Origin: Prochilodus magdalenae
Taxonomy: Eukaryota > Chordata > Actinopteri > Characiformes > Prochilodontidae
Assembly (NCBI GenBank): GCA_024036415.1
Contig: JAMWET010000643.1
Span: forward strand, 1-64,000
Direction of reading: 5' to 3'
DNA length: 64,000 nt
The notes below the pieces were generated by a model. It was given only the letters and a program-made list of their open reading frames with translations, was not told the DNA's origin and did no database searches. Positions 1-13,350 of this stretch are shown here, one piece after another. Within the stretch, counting starts at the first letter, position 1; each line of letters starts with the position of its first letter. A program made the translations under genes and the position numbers.

Positions 1-1180
1 CACCATGGTCTCTGTTCTGAGGATGGACATTCTGTTATACTGCATATATATCTATAGTAGCAGACCCCGTGTACGTAAGTGAATGTTTTAAGTGGGAATT
101 CCAAAGAAATATATAAAAAAAAACAAACATCTCTTTGTTTACATTCTAAATTATAACAGTAAACGAAGATATTCAGTATTTGGCATTAAGTGCTCGTTAC
201 TCCAGGAGCACGGTTTCACTGCAGTAGAAAGCATCACACCTGCATGCATTACAAGACAGCCACATGCAACATGTTGACGTGTGCAAAGCAGCATGGTTAC
301 AAGAAAGCACAGGGACAAGTTCACATCGTGATCAAATAGTTTTCACAGGGTTCTTTATTCGCACGTGCCTCTAACTTTACGGGGCTCCTGGTGCCTGAGA
401 CATTGTTTCGCGGCTTCTCGCCTGGTCGTTTTTGCATAGTTAAATATCAGGATAATATAAGAGTCGTAGACACTCTATTGACCCCGTGGTTACCTTCAAA
501 CACAGTGTAAAGGAATAGTGACGTTGGCTCTGCTAGTTTAAGGCTCATTTCAAACCAACCTGAAACTTTTGTTTACATCTTCTTTTACCAGTGTAATATT
601 ATTACAAGAATCTCTATTCCTAATATCAGTATATTTATTATTTTCTTTCATTATTTGTAAATTTATTATTATTATTATTATTATTTAATTTTTGATTTTT
701 AAAATGATTATTATTATTATTTATTTAGTTTTTTTTTATTTATTTATTATTATTATTATGATTATTATTATTATTTATTTACCGGCTTTTCTATGGTTCT
801 CTGTATGGGTTGGACTTTATTCTGTAACTGCATATTTATTATAGCAAAACTGTAGTGAATTAAAGAGGAAATTGTCACAGGTTTCAAAGTATGCAGATCT
901 CATATTTTTAAATCAGTGATAGTAAATTTTTAGGTATTTTATTTATATATTAAATTTTGTTTATTGATCTTATTTATTATTTGTATATTTCTGACCCTTC
1001 TGTTATTTTTTCCTATTGGTGCTGCTTGTAACATTGCTATTTCCCCACTGTTATTAATATTATTTTTATATTATTATTATTATTATTAATTATTATATTA
1101 TGTTTTCTGGCTTGGGAATTGGAGCCTCTTATTCGTAACCTGCACATCTATATAGCCCCACCTCGTAGTGGACTATTTAT
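1..1180. other. AT-rich intergenic DNA with TTA/TTATT microsatellite
   Basis: No gene is recognisable here. The stretch is AT-rich, with runs of TTA and TTATT units at about 660-780 and again at about 1060-1105. The small open frame at 92-277 resembles no family I know and looks like chance. I looked on the minus strand for the missing last exon of the neighbouring ptger4-like gene (TM7 and tail) and could not see it. Confidence 0.6.
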
Positions 1181-1328
1181 TAAAGAGGAATTCCTGGGTG
1201 AATTATAGAACAGTTATAATGTAAACAAAGGGACATTGTAGGCCCTCCTACTGACTGCCCTGTTCCAGAGCACTGTTCACAGCGGTGGTGATTAGTAAGC
1301 ACCCTTGGTACCAAGCCCCTGAACTTAC

Positions 1329-2181
1329 CAACAGTGGGATGGAGCGATGAGCACCACGGCCGAAGTGGCGATGAAGCAGACATGGACCATCTGGATTTCC
1401 CGCCCCCGGCCCGCCTCCGTCATCCCCCCTTGCTCGGCAGCCTGTTTTGCTCCGTGCCCAGCGAGGGTCCCTGCGCACTGAGGCGCCTGCGGTCTGCTAT
1501 GGCCACGAGCTTTTGCGCCGCACACCCCAGCACGTTGCCCCCGACGGTGCACCCGAACCAGCACGAGCGAAGCCGCCTGTACATGTAGGAGGAAGGGTCG
1601 CGTGGCTGCTGACGTTCGTTCCTCCAGTCGATGAAGCACCACAGTGTACCGCGGTTACTGCATCTTCACCTCGCGAAAGCCCACGTTGGGCAGCGCGCCA
1701 GGACAGAAAGAGCGCGTGGACGCGTACCGATGGCGAGCTAGAAGCAGGAGCGCCGCGCACGCCGACGGTCCCGCCCACGGTTTGTAGATAGTACGCTCTG
1801 TGGTTTGATGGCCACGTAGCGCTCCACCGGACATGGCGGCAGATGATGCCTGAGCCGGGCCAGCGAGAAGGAAGAGCAGCACGAAGACGACAGTTAATGG
1901 CCAGAGCGCGTCCGCGGCCGGCCACGCGCCTCCTTCACTACGTTACGATGGTCACGGGGGATGGGCCAGCACGCGTTTCTGCCAGCATGTCGGTGACCGG
2001 GCATTTGGCGCCACACACGAGCGTTTGTAGAAGGCGCTCTCTTTCCTGTCGCGCCGAGAATTGAATCAGCAACGATTGGCTTATGACGTTTTGCTCAGCA
2101 CGCATCGAAGATGAACATGACACCGGGATGGTGGGCTCCATTTGCGCCGCAGGACCACCGTGCTGCTTGGCTGTTGTTCAT
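1329..2181 (-). pseudogene. ptger4: Prostaglandin E2 receptor EP4-like GPCR, first coding exon, several frameshifts
   Basis: Minus-strand fragments line up in order with prostanoid receptor EP4, a Gs-coupled seven-helix receptor for PGE2 at the plasma membrane. In order: a candidate Met at 2181 followed by NNS, PGVMFIF (TM1), LQTLVCG and PVTIVT (TM2), LLFLLAG and AMS..ERYVAI (TM3 and the E/DRY region), ALPNVGF and VKMQ (loop 2), SYMY and a TM5 remnant, EIQMV and FIATSAVVLI with IPLL (TM6). At least five frame changes are needed to join them; one is an extra G within the codons for MSVERY. The exon ends at a donor gtaagt (1328-1323) just after TM6, the usual intron position in prostanoid receptors. 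No TM7 exon was found. It is either a decaying copy or a real gene damaged by assembly indels; the intact donor keeps the second option open. EP4 fits better than EP2 because of EIQMV and ALPNVGF. Confidence 0.7.
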
Positions 2182-3364
2182 TTTGGGGAACGGATCTGCG
2201 CTTTCGGCGTGGCCTCTCGGTTTCCTAGGCTTCGCTGGAGCTGGAGGAACGAAGCTACAATTCAGCCCCGCGTTCACGCCACCGCGCTTGGTCGGCGTAA
2301 CCGAACGTCTCCAAACTTTTAACGCGCGGGTAAGAGCAACGTCGTGTTGCAGGGCAGGCGGTTCCAGACGAGCTGGGAGGGCCCACGTGGGGGTTCATGA
2401 GTGAGAGGGACGCTGAAAGTTACGTGGTGACGGCAGCCAGTTCAGCCTTCCCGCTGTTTCTACTCCGCTGGGCATCATGGCGGTCGTGTGTGGTTGTGGT
2501 TGTGCGCATGGCACTTGCCTGGAGATCTCGCCCCGCCTCTGCTTCAGGTGACTCTCTGCCTTCTGAATTGGAATACAATACCAGGGCCGGGATGGAGTCC
2601 CGTGGGTGTGGTGGAGGCACGAGGAACGTGGAAATTAGTTGATATAGGGAGGAAACTGCAGGCTATTAGATTAACCAACCCACAGTGCTTCATTTACAGA
2701 CGGGGGTGCTTATGACTTGGTTTTTTGTGGTTGTGGGCAGCGCCCATAACGTCTGTAGGTAGTCAACGTACACCGAGGGCTTGCAGAGATGGTTACACAC
2801 GGGTGCTAAAGGAATACCACAATTGACTGACTCACTTAAAGGGCCCATATCTAGACAGAGGTATTCTCACCAAGAATCTGTGCCAGGGACGGGCATCGCA
2901 CTCAAATTTCCCGGCCCCAACTGTGGAATACTTTCGATGTAAAGGATGTTTCTGAACATTGGCCAGGGATTTGTCCAGTTCCATGTACAAAGCTCCAAAA
3001 TCGGCAACTTTACAGGAGAGGCCAAAAACCTAATTTGATCCTTGAATGGAGCGGTCAATGAACCAGACGTCTTCGAAAGCCATTCTGGGCGCCATTTCTG
3101 TTGTGCATTATTCATGAAATTTTCCACCACAGTGTATAAACAGCAGCTGTCGTGTGCATCAACCATGAGGCAGTAAAAGTGGGAAAAGCAGAAAAAAAAA
3201 TGAGGACTGACAGTTTTTCATTGGACAGCGCATGATATATAAGGAAGAAGCTATATATATATAGACAGCTGTTGGAAAACAATGTAAGACGCCCTGGTAA
3301 CCGTTATTCAGTTGTCTCTGGTTTGCTGTTGGTTCGCGTTTGATTCCTTATACACTTACTGGCG
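2182..3364. other. GC-rich upstream flank of the ptger4-like exon, then unannotated DNA
   Basis: The part from 2182 to about 2650 is GC-rich and could be 5' UTR or a CpG-rich promoter flank of the minus-strand ptger4-like exon. Open frames occur on both strands but show no recognised domain, as expected of GC-rich DNA. From 2650 to 3364 I see nothing I can name. Confidence 0.35.
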
Positions 3365-3790
3365 AAAAACCATGGTCTCCCAAACGCCCAGTATCAGATA
3401 GGTACTTTGAGATCTTGTGTATTTAGAAAATCATAAGGACTCCAGAAGATTCTGTGTTTAGAACCATTTGCTCGCGTGTGCGTGTCACCCCAGCCAACGC
3501 TTCGCCAGTCTCCTCTGTTACGTGTTCACTCTGCCTCGAGGTCATGCTCTACGGCGTTTTTTGTTGGTACAGGGACATTGGGATGACGGGGTGGGCACTC
3601 ATTCACGGTCCAGTAGAGAGGGGCGTTTGGCCCTCTGACATCTGTAGCATGTGTTTGTCCTGCTGTTGTGTTTGTCTGGCTGGACCTGTTTCGTTATGGA
3701 ACACAGGTACGCTTCACTGTATATGACCAGTTGAAGGTATGAACCCAACCTGGTCGGGTTCCTCAATGAGAACCTCGCTGTACATGTGGA
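3365..3790 (+). repeat. Diverged copy of a dispersed repeat arm
   Basis: This segment matches, with many substitutions and indels, the repeat arm at 26060-26469 (same orientation), at 24411-24850 (opposite orientation) and at 47850-48270 (same orientation). Shared landmarks are the CCATGGTCTCCCAAAC start region, TGTGTATTTAGAAAATCA, the CACCCCAGCCA block, GGGACATTGG and a terminal GAGAACCT. It is the most diverged of the four copies. Confidence 0.7.
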
Positions 3791-4611
3791 CCGGAGGGAT
3801 GGATTTAAGCGAAGAACACTGGATAGTGTTCCCAACTGTGGGCTCGAGTTATTGTTCCAGAGCTGTATCTAATAAACTGCGCCCCTACGTTAAAAGTGGT
3901 GGTTTAATGAACATCCTTAGCGGGGCCGAAGCTCCCTTCCAGAATGAAAAAAGATGGCTGGGTCTTTAAATTCTAATATACGCCACATCGCCCCTGGTAG
4001 TGCGGGTTGACAGTGATTAGGGGAGGGTTCTGACCTGAAATGCTTGTGCGCAAGCATTACTCCATTACGTAACTCAAGTGAAGTAGGTGCAAATCTTTGA
4101 TAAGACATAGCATAGAGGTAGCACGCCGCTTCATTCGAAGTGGCACGTGTGAGGAACGGGAGGAACTGTTAGAGGAAGGAGGAAAACTCCATTTTCCCAC
4201 TTGTAAACGGCGCTGTAGAATAACGGTGGTGAGCCAAAGTACAGTTATGAACTCCGGGATTCTAGGTAGGATGCAGGGGTTGTGATGAGATGAGCCGTAG
4301 CGTAACCAACGACTTTCTAAAAAGGTTACAAGAGTGACAAACTGGTAAACTTGCAGTGAAAATGTGAACAAAATAGACCATAGCAACGCTCTTGCAGTTA
4401 GAATCTATGGGCTGTTTAACCATTCCAATAAAAAGCCGGATTCTGGTGCTCTCCAGATTGCTTTACGATGTACTGGGTAATAACAACATCTGCGTGTACA
4501 GCCTTCCAAACGAGCACAACTCGAAATAGCAGCCTCCCATTCTCCTCCAGTGTGCGTGTCCGTCTGATGTCCTTGTGTGATTTAGTATTTTTTTTTTCTG
4601 ATAGACACACG

Positions 4612-5400
4612 ATCGACCCACTTCCTACACCCAGAAGGAGGTGTGGGAGTTGCGGTGCTGTTGGGAAGGAAGATAAAGGTGACCAGGATAATAATGATGA
4701 TAAAGTTTAGACCTGATATGATTCAATATTTATTGAGCTACACATACAGAAAGTCTGTCTATCAGTATGGGTCGGGCCGCTGTTTCTTAACCAACATGCA
4801 GACGTCTCGGTATGGAGCTGTAGAGGGTCCTAATGGAGTTCCTGTGATAATCCATCCCATGCAGCTTGAACATCCTCACCACAGTTCTTGCGATGGTGCG
4901 GGGTAGGGTGGAGCGTGGAGGGACACAGGCTTCGGACGGTGACGGACAAAACTGTTCATCTTGGTGCTGACCACAGGTGCCGCCACACCAGGTTCGTTGG
5001 GCGGTCTCCACCAAGGACTTAAAGCGGGACTCGTCACTGAAGATGACCCGATTCCACTCCATGACAGTCTGGTACGACACCACTGCAGTCTTGGTGACGG
5101 TGACGTGGTGTTTTAAGTACAGGCGTGGTAACGGTCTGTGTGCATGTAGTCCTGCGTGGTGCAGCCGTTCGCCGATGGTGCTGCGCTAAACAGGAGACTC
5201 ATGGAGGACACCACTGCTCACTGGATGTCTGTAGTGGTGGCTGTGGGGTCAGTCACTGGTACAGAGAGTTTGAGGTCACGGCACTGTTCATTCATGAGCA
5301 TGTTATCACAATGTCAAACCAAACCCACTCAAAGTCCGTTCCTGGTGGTTGAGTTCCAAGATTTGCGGCGTTAGCGGTTGGTGCAGCTAGGATGGTGATG
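4612..5400 (-). mobile_element. Tc1-like element, internally deleted (non-autonomous), diverged copy
   Basis: The minus strand encodes a broken Tc1-type transposase with WNRVIFSDESRF around the first catalytic Asp (DES) and, after a deletion, the C-terminal end IRTLYSSIPRRL. The middle, which should carry the second catalytic Asp and the Glu, is absent. The same structure occurs at 27180-27720 and 58425-59120. The reading frame has indels, and this copy is older than the other two. Both ends match the 58425-59120 copy at the base level (from ACCCAGAAGGAGG to GTGCAGCT). Confidence 0.85.
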
Positions 5401-5745
5401 AGTGTATTCAGCAACAAAAAATTAATTGAACTATTGGTGATGGGATGGGGGATGATAAGACACCTCCTAGTCCCAAATAGTAAGCCTTTTCTGTTGTTTT
5501 TTTTTTTTTTGTATGGTTCAGGCCTTAGGCCACTAGAGCTTCAGTGATAAGCATGGGACTTGTCTGTGCAGCGACAACAGACAGCTCCTCTGCTTGACTC
5601 AGGACCTCTAGAAGAAGCCGCAAGGTATAGCCATGCGCCACGATAACTCATCCCTCTCCTCACTCCCTCCGCTCGATTTGGCACTTACGTCTTTCAGCCT
5701 GCAGCTAAATCACACTTCATTCGCGAGAAAAAGGAATATATATGG
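5401..5745. other. No recognised feature
   Basis: A T-rich run lies at about 5488-5510. The rest is unremarkable unique-looking sequence between the Tc1 copy and the 47-bp repeat array. Confidence 0.4.
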
Positions 5746-5749
5746 CAAC

Positions 5750-6475
5750 ATTGGAAGACATCGGCGGACCAATCAAGACTTCAGTACCCCTCTGGAATCA
5801 CGGCCCAATCAAATTTCAGCACCACAGTAAAAAACTAGCCCAACTCATGGCCCAATCACACTTCAGCACCCCAGTAAAAAACTGGCCCGACTCATGGCCC
5901 AATCAAACTTCAGCACACAGTAAAAAACTGGCCCGACTCACGGCCCAATCAGACTTCAGAACCCATCTGGAATCACGGCCCAATCAAAGTTTAGCACCCC
6001 AGTAAAAAACTGGCCCGACTTTCGGCCCAATAAAACTTCGCAGTAACCCTTTGGACACCACGGCCAATCAAACTTCAGCACCCAAATAAAAAACATATCC
6101 CCCAGAACTCACGGCCCAATCAAGTCAGCACGCAGCGCATCTGGAATCACGGCCCAATCAAACTTCAGCACCACAGTAAAAAACTAGCCCGACTCACGGC
6201 CCAATCAAACTTCAGCACCCCAATAAAAAACTGGCCCGACTCACAGCCCAATCAAACTTCAGCACCCTAGTTAAAAACTGGCCCAACTCACGGCCCAATC
6301 AAACTTCAGCACCCCAGTAAAAAACTGGCCCGACTCACGGCCCAAATTCCAACCTCGACCCCAGTTAAAAAAACTGGCAGCGGATCATGGCCCAATCCCA
6401 AACTTCAGCCACACAGTAAAAAAACTGGCCCAAAGCTCACGGCCCAAACAGGACTTGAGAACACATTCTGGAATC
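5750..6475. repeat. Minisatellite, about 47-bp unit
   Basis: About 15 imperfect copies of a unit containing ACTCACGGCCCAATCAAACT, CAGCACCCCAG and a run of A before CTGGCCCG. Copies differ by substitutions and single-base indels and decay towards the right end. The short open frame at 5742-6005 lies wholly inside the array and is not a gene. Confidence 0.85.
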
Positions 6476-8695
6476 GATGGTCAGTCATGTGGCAATACCG
6501 AGTCACATCCATGGCACTGCTGGTGCAAAAAACAAAGTTTTGACCCAGGAAACCCAATCAACCGTGTAGCATCACAGGCCCAGTTTAACCACACTAATCC
6601 TGTGGAATCACAGCCTAGTAGCACACCGTGTCCCAGCTGGCGGCTCCGGTCAAACGCCCAGTCAAAACGTCACTGTGGTGGATAAAACAGTTGATCCCGG
6701 CTAGTGGGACCGGCCCAAAAAAGGTTAACATTGCCGCAGTCAATCCCAACAATCGTATTTCTAAAGAGGAGCAATGTCTCACTAACGGCGTCAGATTCGG
6801 ACCTTTGGAGGTCGCCGTATGTACACCTTGTGAGGTGATGGTTGTTGCGGATTGTACTCGTTGGCACTGCTACCTTATGCCACAAGAGTCGTATGATTTA
6901 CTGTGGAGCGAGGGAAAAGACAGGAGTAGTGGACTACTGTGCCTGTCTAGTCACAGGCTGCAGTAGTCTGCATGAGGTTACACTCACGGCTCTTCACCAT
7001 TATCTGGCTCTCCGAACAACGGAAGGATGGTTTGGACGAATAGTGGGTGGGGTTCTAGATGAAAACACTTATTAACGAGAAAGTGGAAGGCACATGGAAA
7101 CGTGCGGTGCGATGGGAACACATCGGACATGGGGGAATACGAACGGTGAACAGAAGGACGAGTGGACGGCTTGTAGACACCAACAGGAGGTACAGCGCGA
7201 AAACGGAGACAAACGGTTTATACAAGTGACGGACCAAACGTACGCGCAGAGCTTTCACCGGGTTCTGACGCATCTCTCAGCACGTGGAGGGTGAATAGGG
7301 ACTCACCAGAGGAACTAAGAGGGGAAGTCTAGAGAGTAAACACAAGGGGCTCTTGTTTGTTGCCGATGGGATGGAGAGATGTCCGAAGTGTTCGAAGGAA
7401 CGCTATAAAAAATTGACTAGCGGTTTTCATTCGTTTACCCCAAAGGTACAGATCTGTTGTACTTAGCATTGGAAGATCAACGTAGTCTCAACATGTAATC
7501 CGTAAGGCTAGCTGAAAATCGTAGCAGCGGCCATCTGGATTTGAGGTCTATTTTTTCCATTATAACAACTGGGAAACTCCTTTCAGATGACGTCCAAGGT
7601 CAGATGAGCAAGGTCAGAAGACCTCTTGGGGTAAACCAAAGCTTTGGAACACTAACTAGCCGCGACTATTAGCCATTTAGCCTCTACATGCTAGTTGCCG
7701 ATTCGTAATCGGCTTTGGGGTGTGCCATTTATGCCTATGGATTCAGGGCAATGCATTTGGGTGAACACGCCAGGGGCCAGACAAGTGCTTAACATATTAC
7801 ACAAACCGATTCGGTAATCAATGCTGCGTTTAAGCCTCGTTTACATGTTGTAGCCACCTTTAGCATGTCATGAGCCGCATGAGCAAACCGAAATGGTGCA
7901 AACATACAGATCCGACTCCTGGTAAGATGGGAACCGTAGAATAGATTTTTGGGCGGATGGATCCGTTCACGGTGATTGGCGAAAACACGATGCCCGTTGG
8001 GACATGTCTTGATTAACCAGATAAAATGATAGTAAAAATCAGAAACAATAAAGACTTACACAAACGCATTTTCCTTCAGCTCACAAATATGGCCTCGAGT
8101 ACGAGCACGCTAACCGGCGCTCTGCTTTCCTCGGACACGCCAGCAGCTTTCACAGCAAAGACGTTCCAGCTAGCATAGCCCTGCGCCGCAACGCGCGGCC
8201 TGTGTGTACATTGTGCGAATAACGCATTACAATGGAAAGTTAATTAAAGCTTTAGGTATTTAACAGCACAGATATATTGTTTCTTTTTTAATGTACCTGA
8301 TTTTTATTGTAAAGTTACCCTTTTTAAGTTCGAAATGAAAGAATGTTTATCTTTTTTATTATTATTAATATATTTATGTACAGATTAAGCACAAAGTGCA
8401 CTATTAAATGTATTAATAAATAAATAAATACGTCCATGAGTTAATGTTTATCTCTGAATGGTGTGAATCTCTTATCATAACCACTACCTGGACTGTCCTC
8501 TCTATAGCATTAACCCTGGGTGCCCGCCCCATGGTCCACATTTAGCCCGTGTGACCAGCAGGAACTGGTTTCGTGACGTTGGTGCTATTCAGGGGAAACA
8601 TCAATGGATTCATTCATCAATAGAGGGCGCTGCTCGAACAGTACCCACGATGCGAGGAGCATATAGATTACAGCGAGTGGGCGGCCGATCTTACC
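6476..8695. other. Gene-free stretch
   Basis: No protein family, tRNA or clear repeat is recognised. Small open frames at 6455-7294 show no domain. The part near 8380-8430 is AT-rich (AATAAATAAATA). Confidence 0.4.
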
Positions 8696-10850
8696 AGATC
8701 GGCAACAACCCAAGAATGATTAGCAGTGGCCGGTAACAACCAGCATTTACATACCATAGCAAAGTGAGTAGCAACACCAGCGATCTACCTGGATACCAAA
8801 CCACCACAGGAAATTTACCGTAACGGTGGAGTAGCACACACACTAGTAACCACCCAGGGTACCTATAACATACCACCAAGAATAATGAAGTACGCAAACC
8901 ATATCTAACGAGTTCCTGGAATACACGATAGCAACTGATAGCGATCACCCAGAACACCGCCTGGGAACGTCTTAGTGACGTGCAATATCAACACCCAGTA
9001 TATGGTTGTACCCTAGCAGGCGCCGAGAAGACAGCATGAAAATCAACATTAAAGTGCCATAGCAATCTGTGTAATTAGCAACAACCCAGCAACCCACTGG
9101 GATAGTTTTAGCGACTGATTATCAACACCCTAGTATATGGTAATACCCTAGCAGCCACCGAAGACAGCCACAACAACCACATGGATACCATAGCAACTAA
9201 TTAGCAGCCCCAGACAACCACATGGAATACTGAAATAGCAACTAGGCTAGCAACACACTAGTAACCATCTGGGAGACCATAACCACAGGGCATACTGCCT
9301 AGTGAACCCTAGTAATAACCATATGGCATACCATAGCAACCTGCATTAGCAACACACCAGCAACAGGCTTATTTTCTGATTGGCGAAACTTCATTAGGCG
9401 AGGCTAATTGCTCGGTTAGCAAACACCCTAGTATATGGTTATACCCTAGCAGCCGCGAGGACAGCATAACAACCACATGGATACCATAGCAATAATTAGC
9501 AAGCACCCAGACAACCACATGGAATACTGACTAGACTGGCTATGCAACACACTAGTAACCATCCTTGGAGACCATAACCACATGGGATACTGCTGCGAAC
9601 ACCCTAATAACATCTGGGCATACCATAGCAAAAACCGATTAGCAAACGCCCAAGGCAACCACTTGGGGATATTGCTATGAGCGACATCACTGTTAGCAAC
9701 AACCATAGTAATATGGTATACCCTAGCAACCACGGGGATAGCATACAACCACCATGGCATACTGAATAGCAACTGAGTTAGAAACACAGCCAGTAGGAAA
9801 CCATCTGGGAGACCATAAACACATGGGATACTGCTTGTAGCAATATACATAGTGTAACTATGTGGGATATGGATAACTACAAAGTGCCAACAATACCATA
9901 GCAAACTGTATTAGCAGGTACCGCTATAGAACTAACCACATGGGACACTATAACTACCACGTGATATTACTGTGTATGAACGATTAACAACACCCTAGTC
10001 CCACCTCGGCTACATAGGCACATGGAAATAACGTAACAACTGATTTGCAGTACCCTGGAACACGTAAACAAAGAACACCACAGTAAACTGATTAACAAAC
10101 ACCTTAGCAACCACTCTTGGCACCATAACAACCACATGGAAATACAATAGGAAAGCTGTATTAGCAATCAGGTAGCCTAGATTTACCTGGAGAATACCCC
10201 CCCCAGTGAGGATTAGCACAAACCCAGTTGATATTATAACAACCACAGAGAATACTGAGAAGCACTGCCATAGCAACTGTAACAAAACCCCACACCACAT
10301 GAAATTGTAACAACTACGTAGAAACAACCCTGGGAAAAACATCTTAAAGTCTGATTTAGCAACAATCTAGAATGGTTATACCCTAGTAAACAGCTTAGCT
10401 ACCATAACCACATGAATACCTATAGCAACTACTTAGCAGCACCCGACAACTACATAGATACAGAGTAGCAACTGATTAGCAAACCATTAACCACCTGGAT
10501 ACCAATAACAACATGGAATTACCATAGCAAACTGGATTAGCAGCACCGTAAAACACAGGGGAACCTAAAACCACATGGATACTGTAGCACTGATTTGCAG
10601 CAACCAGGAATACCATAGTAACTGATAAACAACCACCTTAGCGACCACCTTGAGGGCACCACATAACCACATACACCACGGATATACATAGTTAGCCAAC
10701 ACTATAGTAAACACACAAGGACTACCCAATCGTAACAAACACCCCTGCAGCCCACCTGGGAACATAATGCACCACATGGAGCTTCTTACATACTCAACCA
10801 GCTTGTACCATAGCAAACTGATTAGCAACACCCCAGCAACCACCCAGGCT
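8696..10850. repeat. 61-bp satellite, degenerate block
   Basis: Copies share ACCATAGCAACTGATTAGCA and ACCACATGG modules, with strong divergence and many indels. The higher-quality block of the same satellite begins at 11430. The minus-strand open frames at 8691-8957, 9446-9904 and 10010-10342 only reflect the repeat. Confidence 0.8.
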
Positions 10851-11435
10851 AAAAATGAACCAAGTGTGGAGCAGCAGTGGACCCTACAGCACTTAAGATC
10901 ATCTGACGTACAGGAGTGCTCAAGGTCAAACACCGAGTTTACCAGTGGAACCGTTCGTTAAACCTCTCTTGAACAGCAGCGTGAATGGAATCCATCAAGG
11001 GCCTCCCAGATCTCCCATGAGCCCAGCACCACGAGTGGCTGTGTGCATGCTCCCGGCCAGTTGATGTTCCATATTGCGCAAGTACATTACCAGAAGGGCG
11101 GCGAAGTCAGATAAGATCATCACGACGTATCTGAAGAAAGCGCACATGCAGGTCTTCAGGCGACTCCAAGCAAGCAGCAGAACATTCCCCGCCTCAAACA
11201 CTCGCCTCACCACATGGCGTTAACCGAGAATCCGGACCGGAGACCGTGAAGTTCAAGCATCCAGCAGCTGGACCGTTTACTGAGAGTGGCAGGAGATATG
11301 ATGCTCCTTTGCTCCACTGCAGGTTAGGGGGGACTCTAGGCAACACGGGGATAACTCTAGTTCATCGGAGGCAGCAATCACGAGTCAACAGGTACAGTGA
11401 AGGTTCACTTCACAGTGGTACTGACACCTCGTAAA
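10851..11435. other. Non-repetitive island inside the 61-bp satellite
   Basis: About 580 bases lacking the satellite unit separate its two blocks. The minus-strand open frame 10995-11213 shows no known domain. It could be an insertion or the ancestral unique sequence. Confidence 0.4.
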
Positions 11436-11928
11436 GATCTGGATGGTCTTGGGACACATAACCACATGGGAAGACGCATATAGCAACTGATTAGCAGCAC
11501 CTTAACAACACGGTTGACACCATACTACCACATGGGGAAAAAATACCATCAGCAACTGATAGCAGCACCTTAACAAACCAGGTGGACACCATAACCACCC
11601 ACAGGAATACCATAGCAAATGCTTTAGCTTGCACCACTAACAACCACCTAGGAAACTATAAGCACACAGAGTACTATAGCAACTGATTGACAACATCCTA
11701 GCGACCACCTCGAACTGATTAGCAGCACTTTAAAAAAACACATGGGACACCATAACCGCACGGAATACCATAGCAACTGATTAGCAGCACCTTAACAACC
11801 AGGTGACACCATAACCACACGGAATATCACAGCAACTGATTAGCAGCACCTTAACAACCACATGCGACACCATAACCACACAGAATACCATAGCAAACTA
11901 AAAACATAGCAAAAAAAAAAAAAAAAAA

Positions 11929-11971
<43 letters not shown>

Positions 11972-13350
11972 GACCAGCAGCACCTTAACAACCACATGCG
12001 ACACCATAACCACACGGAATACCATAGCAACTGATTAGCAGCACCTTAACAACCACATGCAACGCCATAACCACATGGAATACCATAGCAACTGATTAGC
12101 TGCACCCTAACAACCACCTGGGAAACTATAAGCACACAGAGTACTATAGCAACTGATTGACAACACCCTAGCGACCACCTCGAACTGATTAGCAGCACTT
12201 TAAAAAAAACACATGGGACACCATAACCACAAGGAATACCATAGCAACTGATTAGCAGCACCTTAACAACCAGGTGACACCATAACCACACGGAATACCA
12301 TAGCAACTGATTAGCAGCACCTTAACAACCACGTGACACCATAACCACACGGAATACCATAGCAACGGATTAGCAGCACCTTAACAACCACATGCGACAC
12401 CATAACCACACGGAGTGCCATAGCAACTGATTAGCAGCACCTTAACAACCACATGCGACACCATAACCACACGGAGTGCCATAGCAACTGATTAGCAGCA
12501 CCCTAACAACCACATGCGACACCATAACCACACGGAATACCATAGCAACTGATTAGCAGCACCTTAACAACCACATGCGACACCATAACCACACGGAGTG
12601 CCATAGCAACTGATTAGCAGCACCTTAACAACCACATGCGACACCATAACCACACGGAATACCATAGCAACTGACCAGCAGCACCTTAACAACCACATGC
12701 GACACCATAACCACAAGGAATACCATAGCAACTGACCAGCAGCACCCTAACAACCACATGCGACACCATAACCACACGGAATACCATAGCAACTGATTAG
12801 CAGCACCTTAACAACCACATGTGAAACCATAACAACACCGAGTACCATAGCAACTGATTAGCAGCACCTTAACAACCACATGCGACACCATAACCACACA
12901 GAGTACTATAGCAACCAACTAGCAGCACCTTAACAACCACATGCGACACCATAACCACACGGAGTGCCATAGCAACTGACTAGCAGCCCCTTAACCATAG
13001 CAACTGACCAGCAGCACCTTAACAACCACATGCGACGCCATAACCAAACAGAATACCATAGTAACTGATTAGCAGCACCCTAACAACCACATGCGACGCC
13101 ATAACCACACAGAATACCATAGCAACTGACCAGCAGCAACCTGGAATACCATAAATACACAGAATACCATAGTAACTGATTAACAACACCTTAGCGACCA
13201 CCTTGGCCACCATAACCACATGGAATACCATAGCAACTGATTAGCAGTGTTCCAGCATCTACCCGGGGATACCATAACAACCACATGGAATACCATAGTG
13301 ACTGATTAGCAACACCTAGTAACCACACAAGATACTATAACAACCACCTG
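11436..13350. repeat. 61-bp satellite, well-preserved block
   Basis: About 30 copies of a 61-bp unit built from ACCATAGCAACTGATTAGCA, GCACCTTAACAACCACATGC and GACACCATAACCACACGGAA. Copies between 12000 and 13100 are nearly identical, so this part was homogenised recently. A 59-base A tract with one T lies inside one unit at 11911-11969. Confidence 0.9.

Noticed and set aside
1334..1791. Plus-strand frames in the GC-rich region
   Set aside because: They are antisense shadows of the ptger4-like exon.
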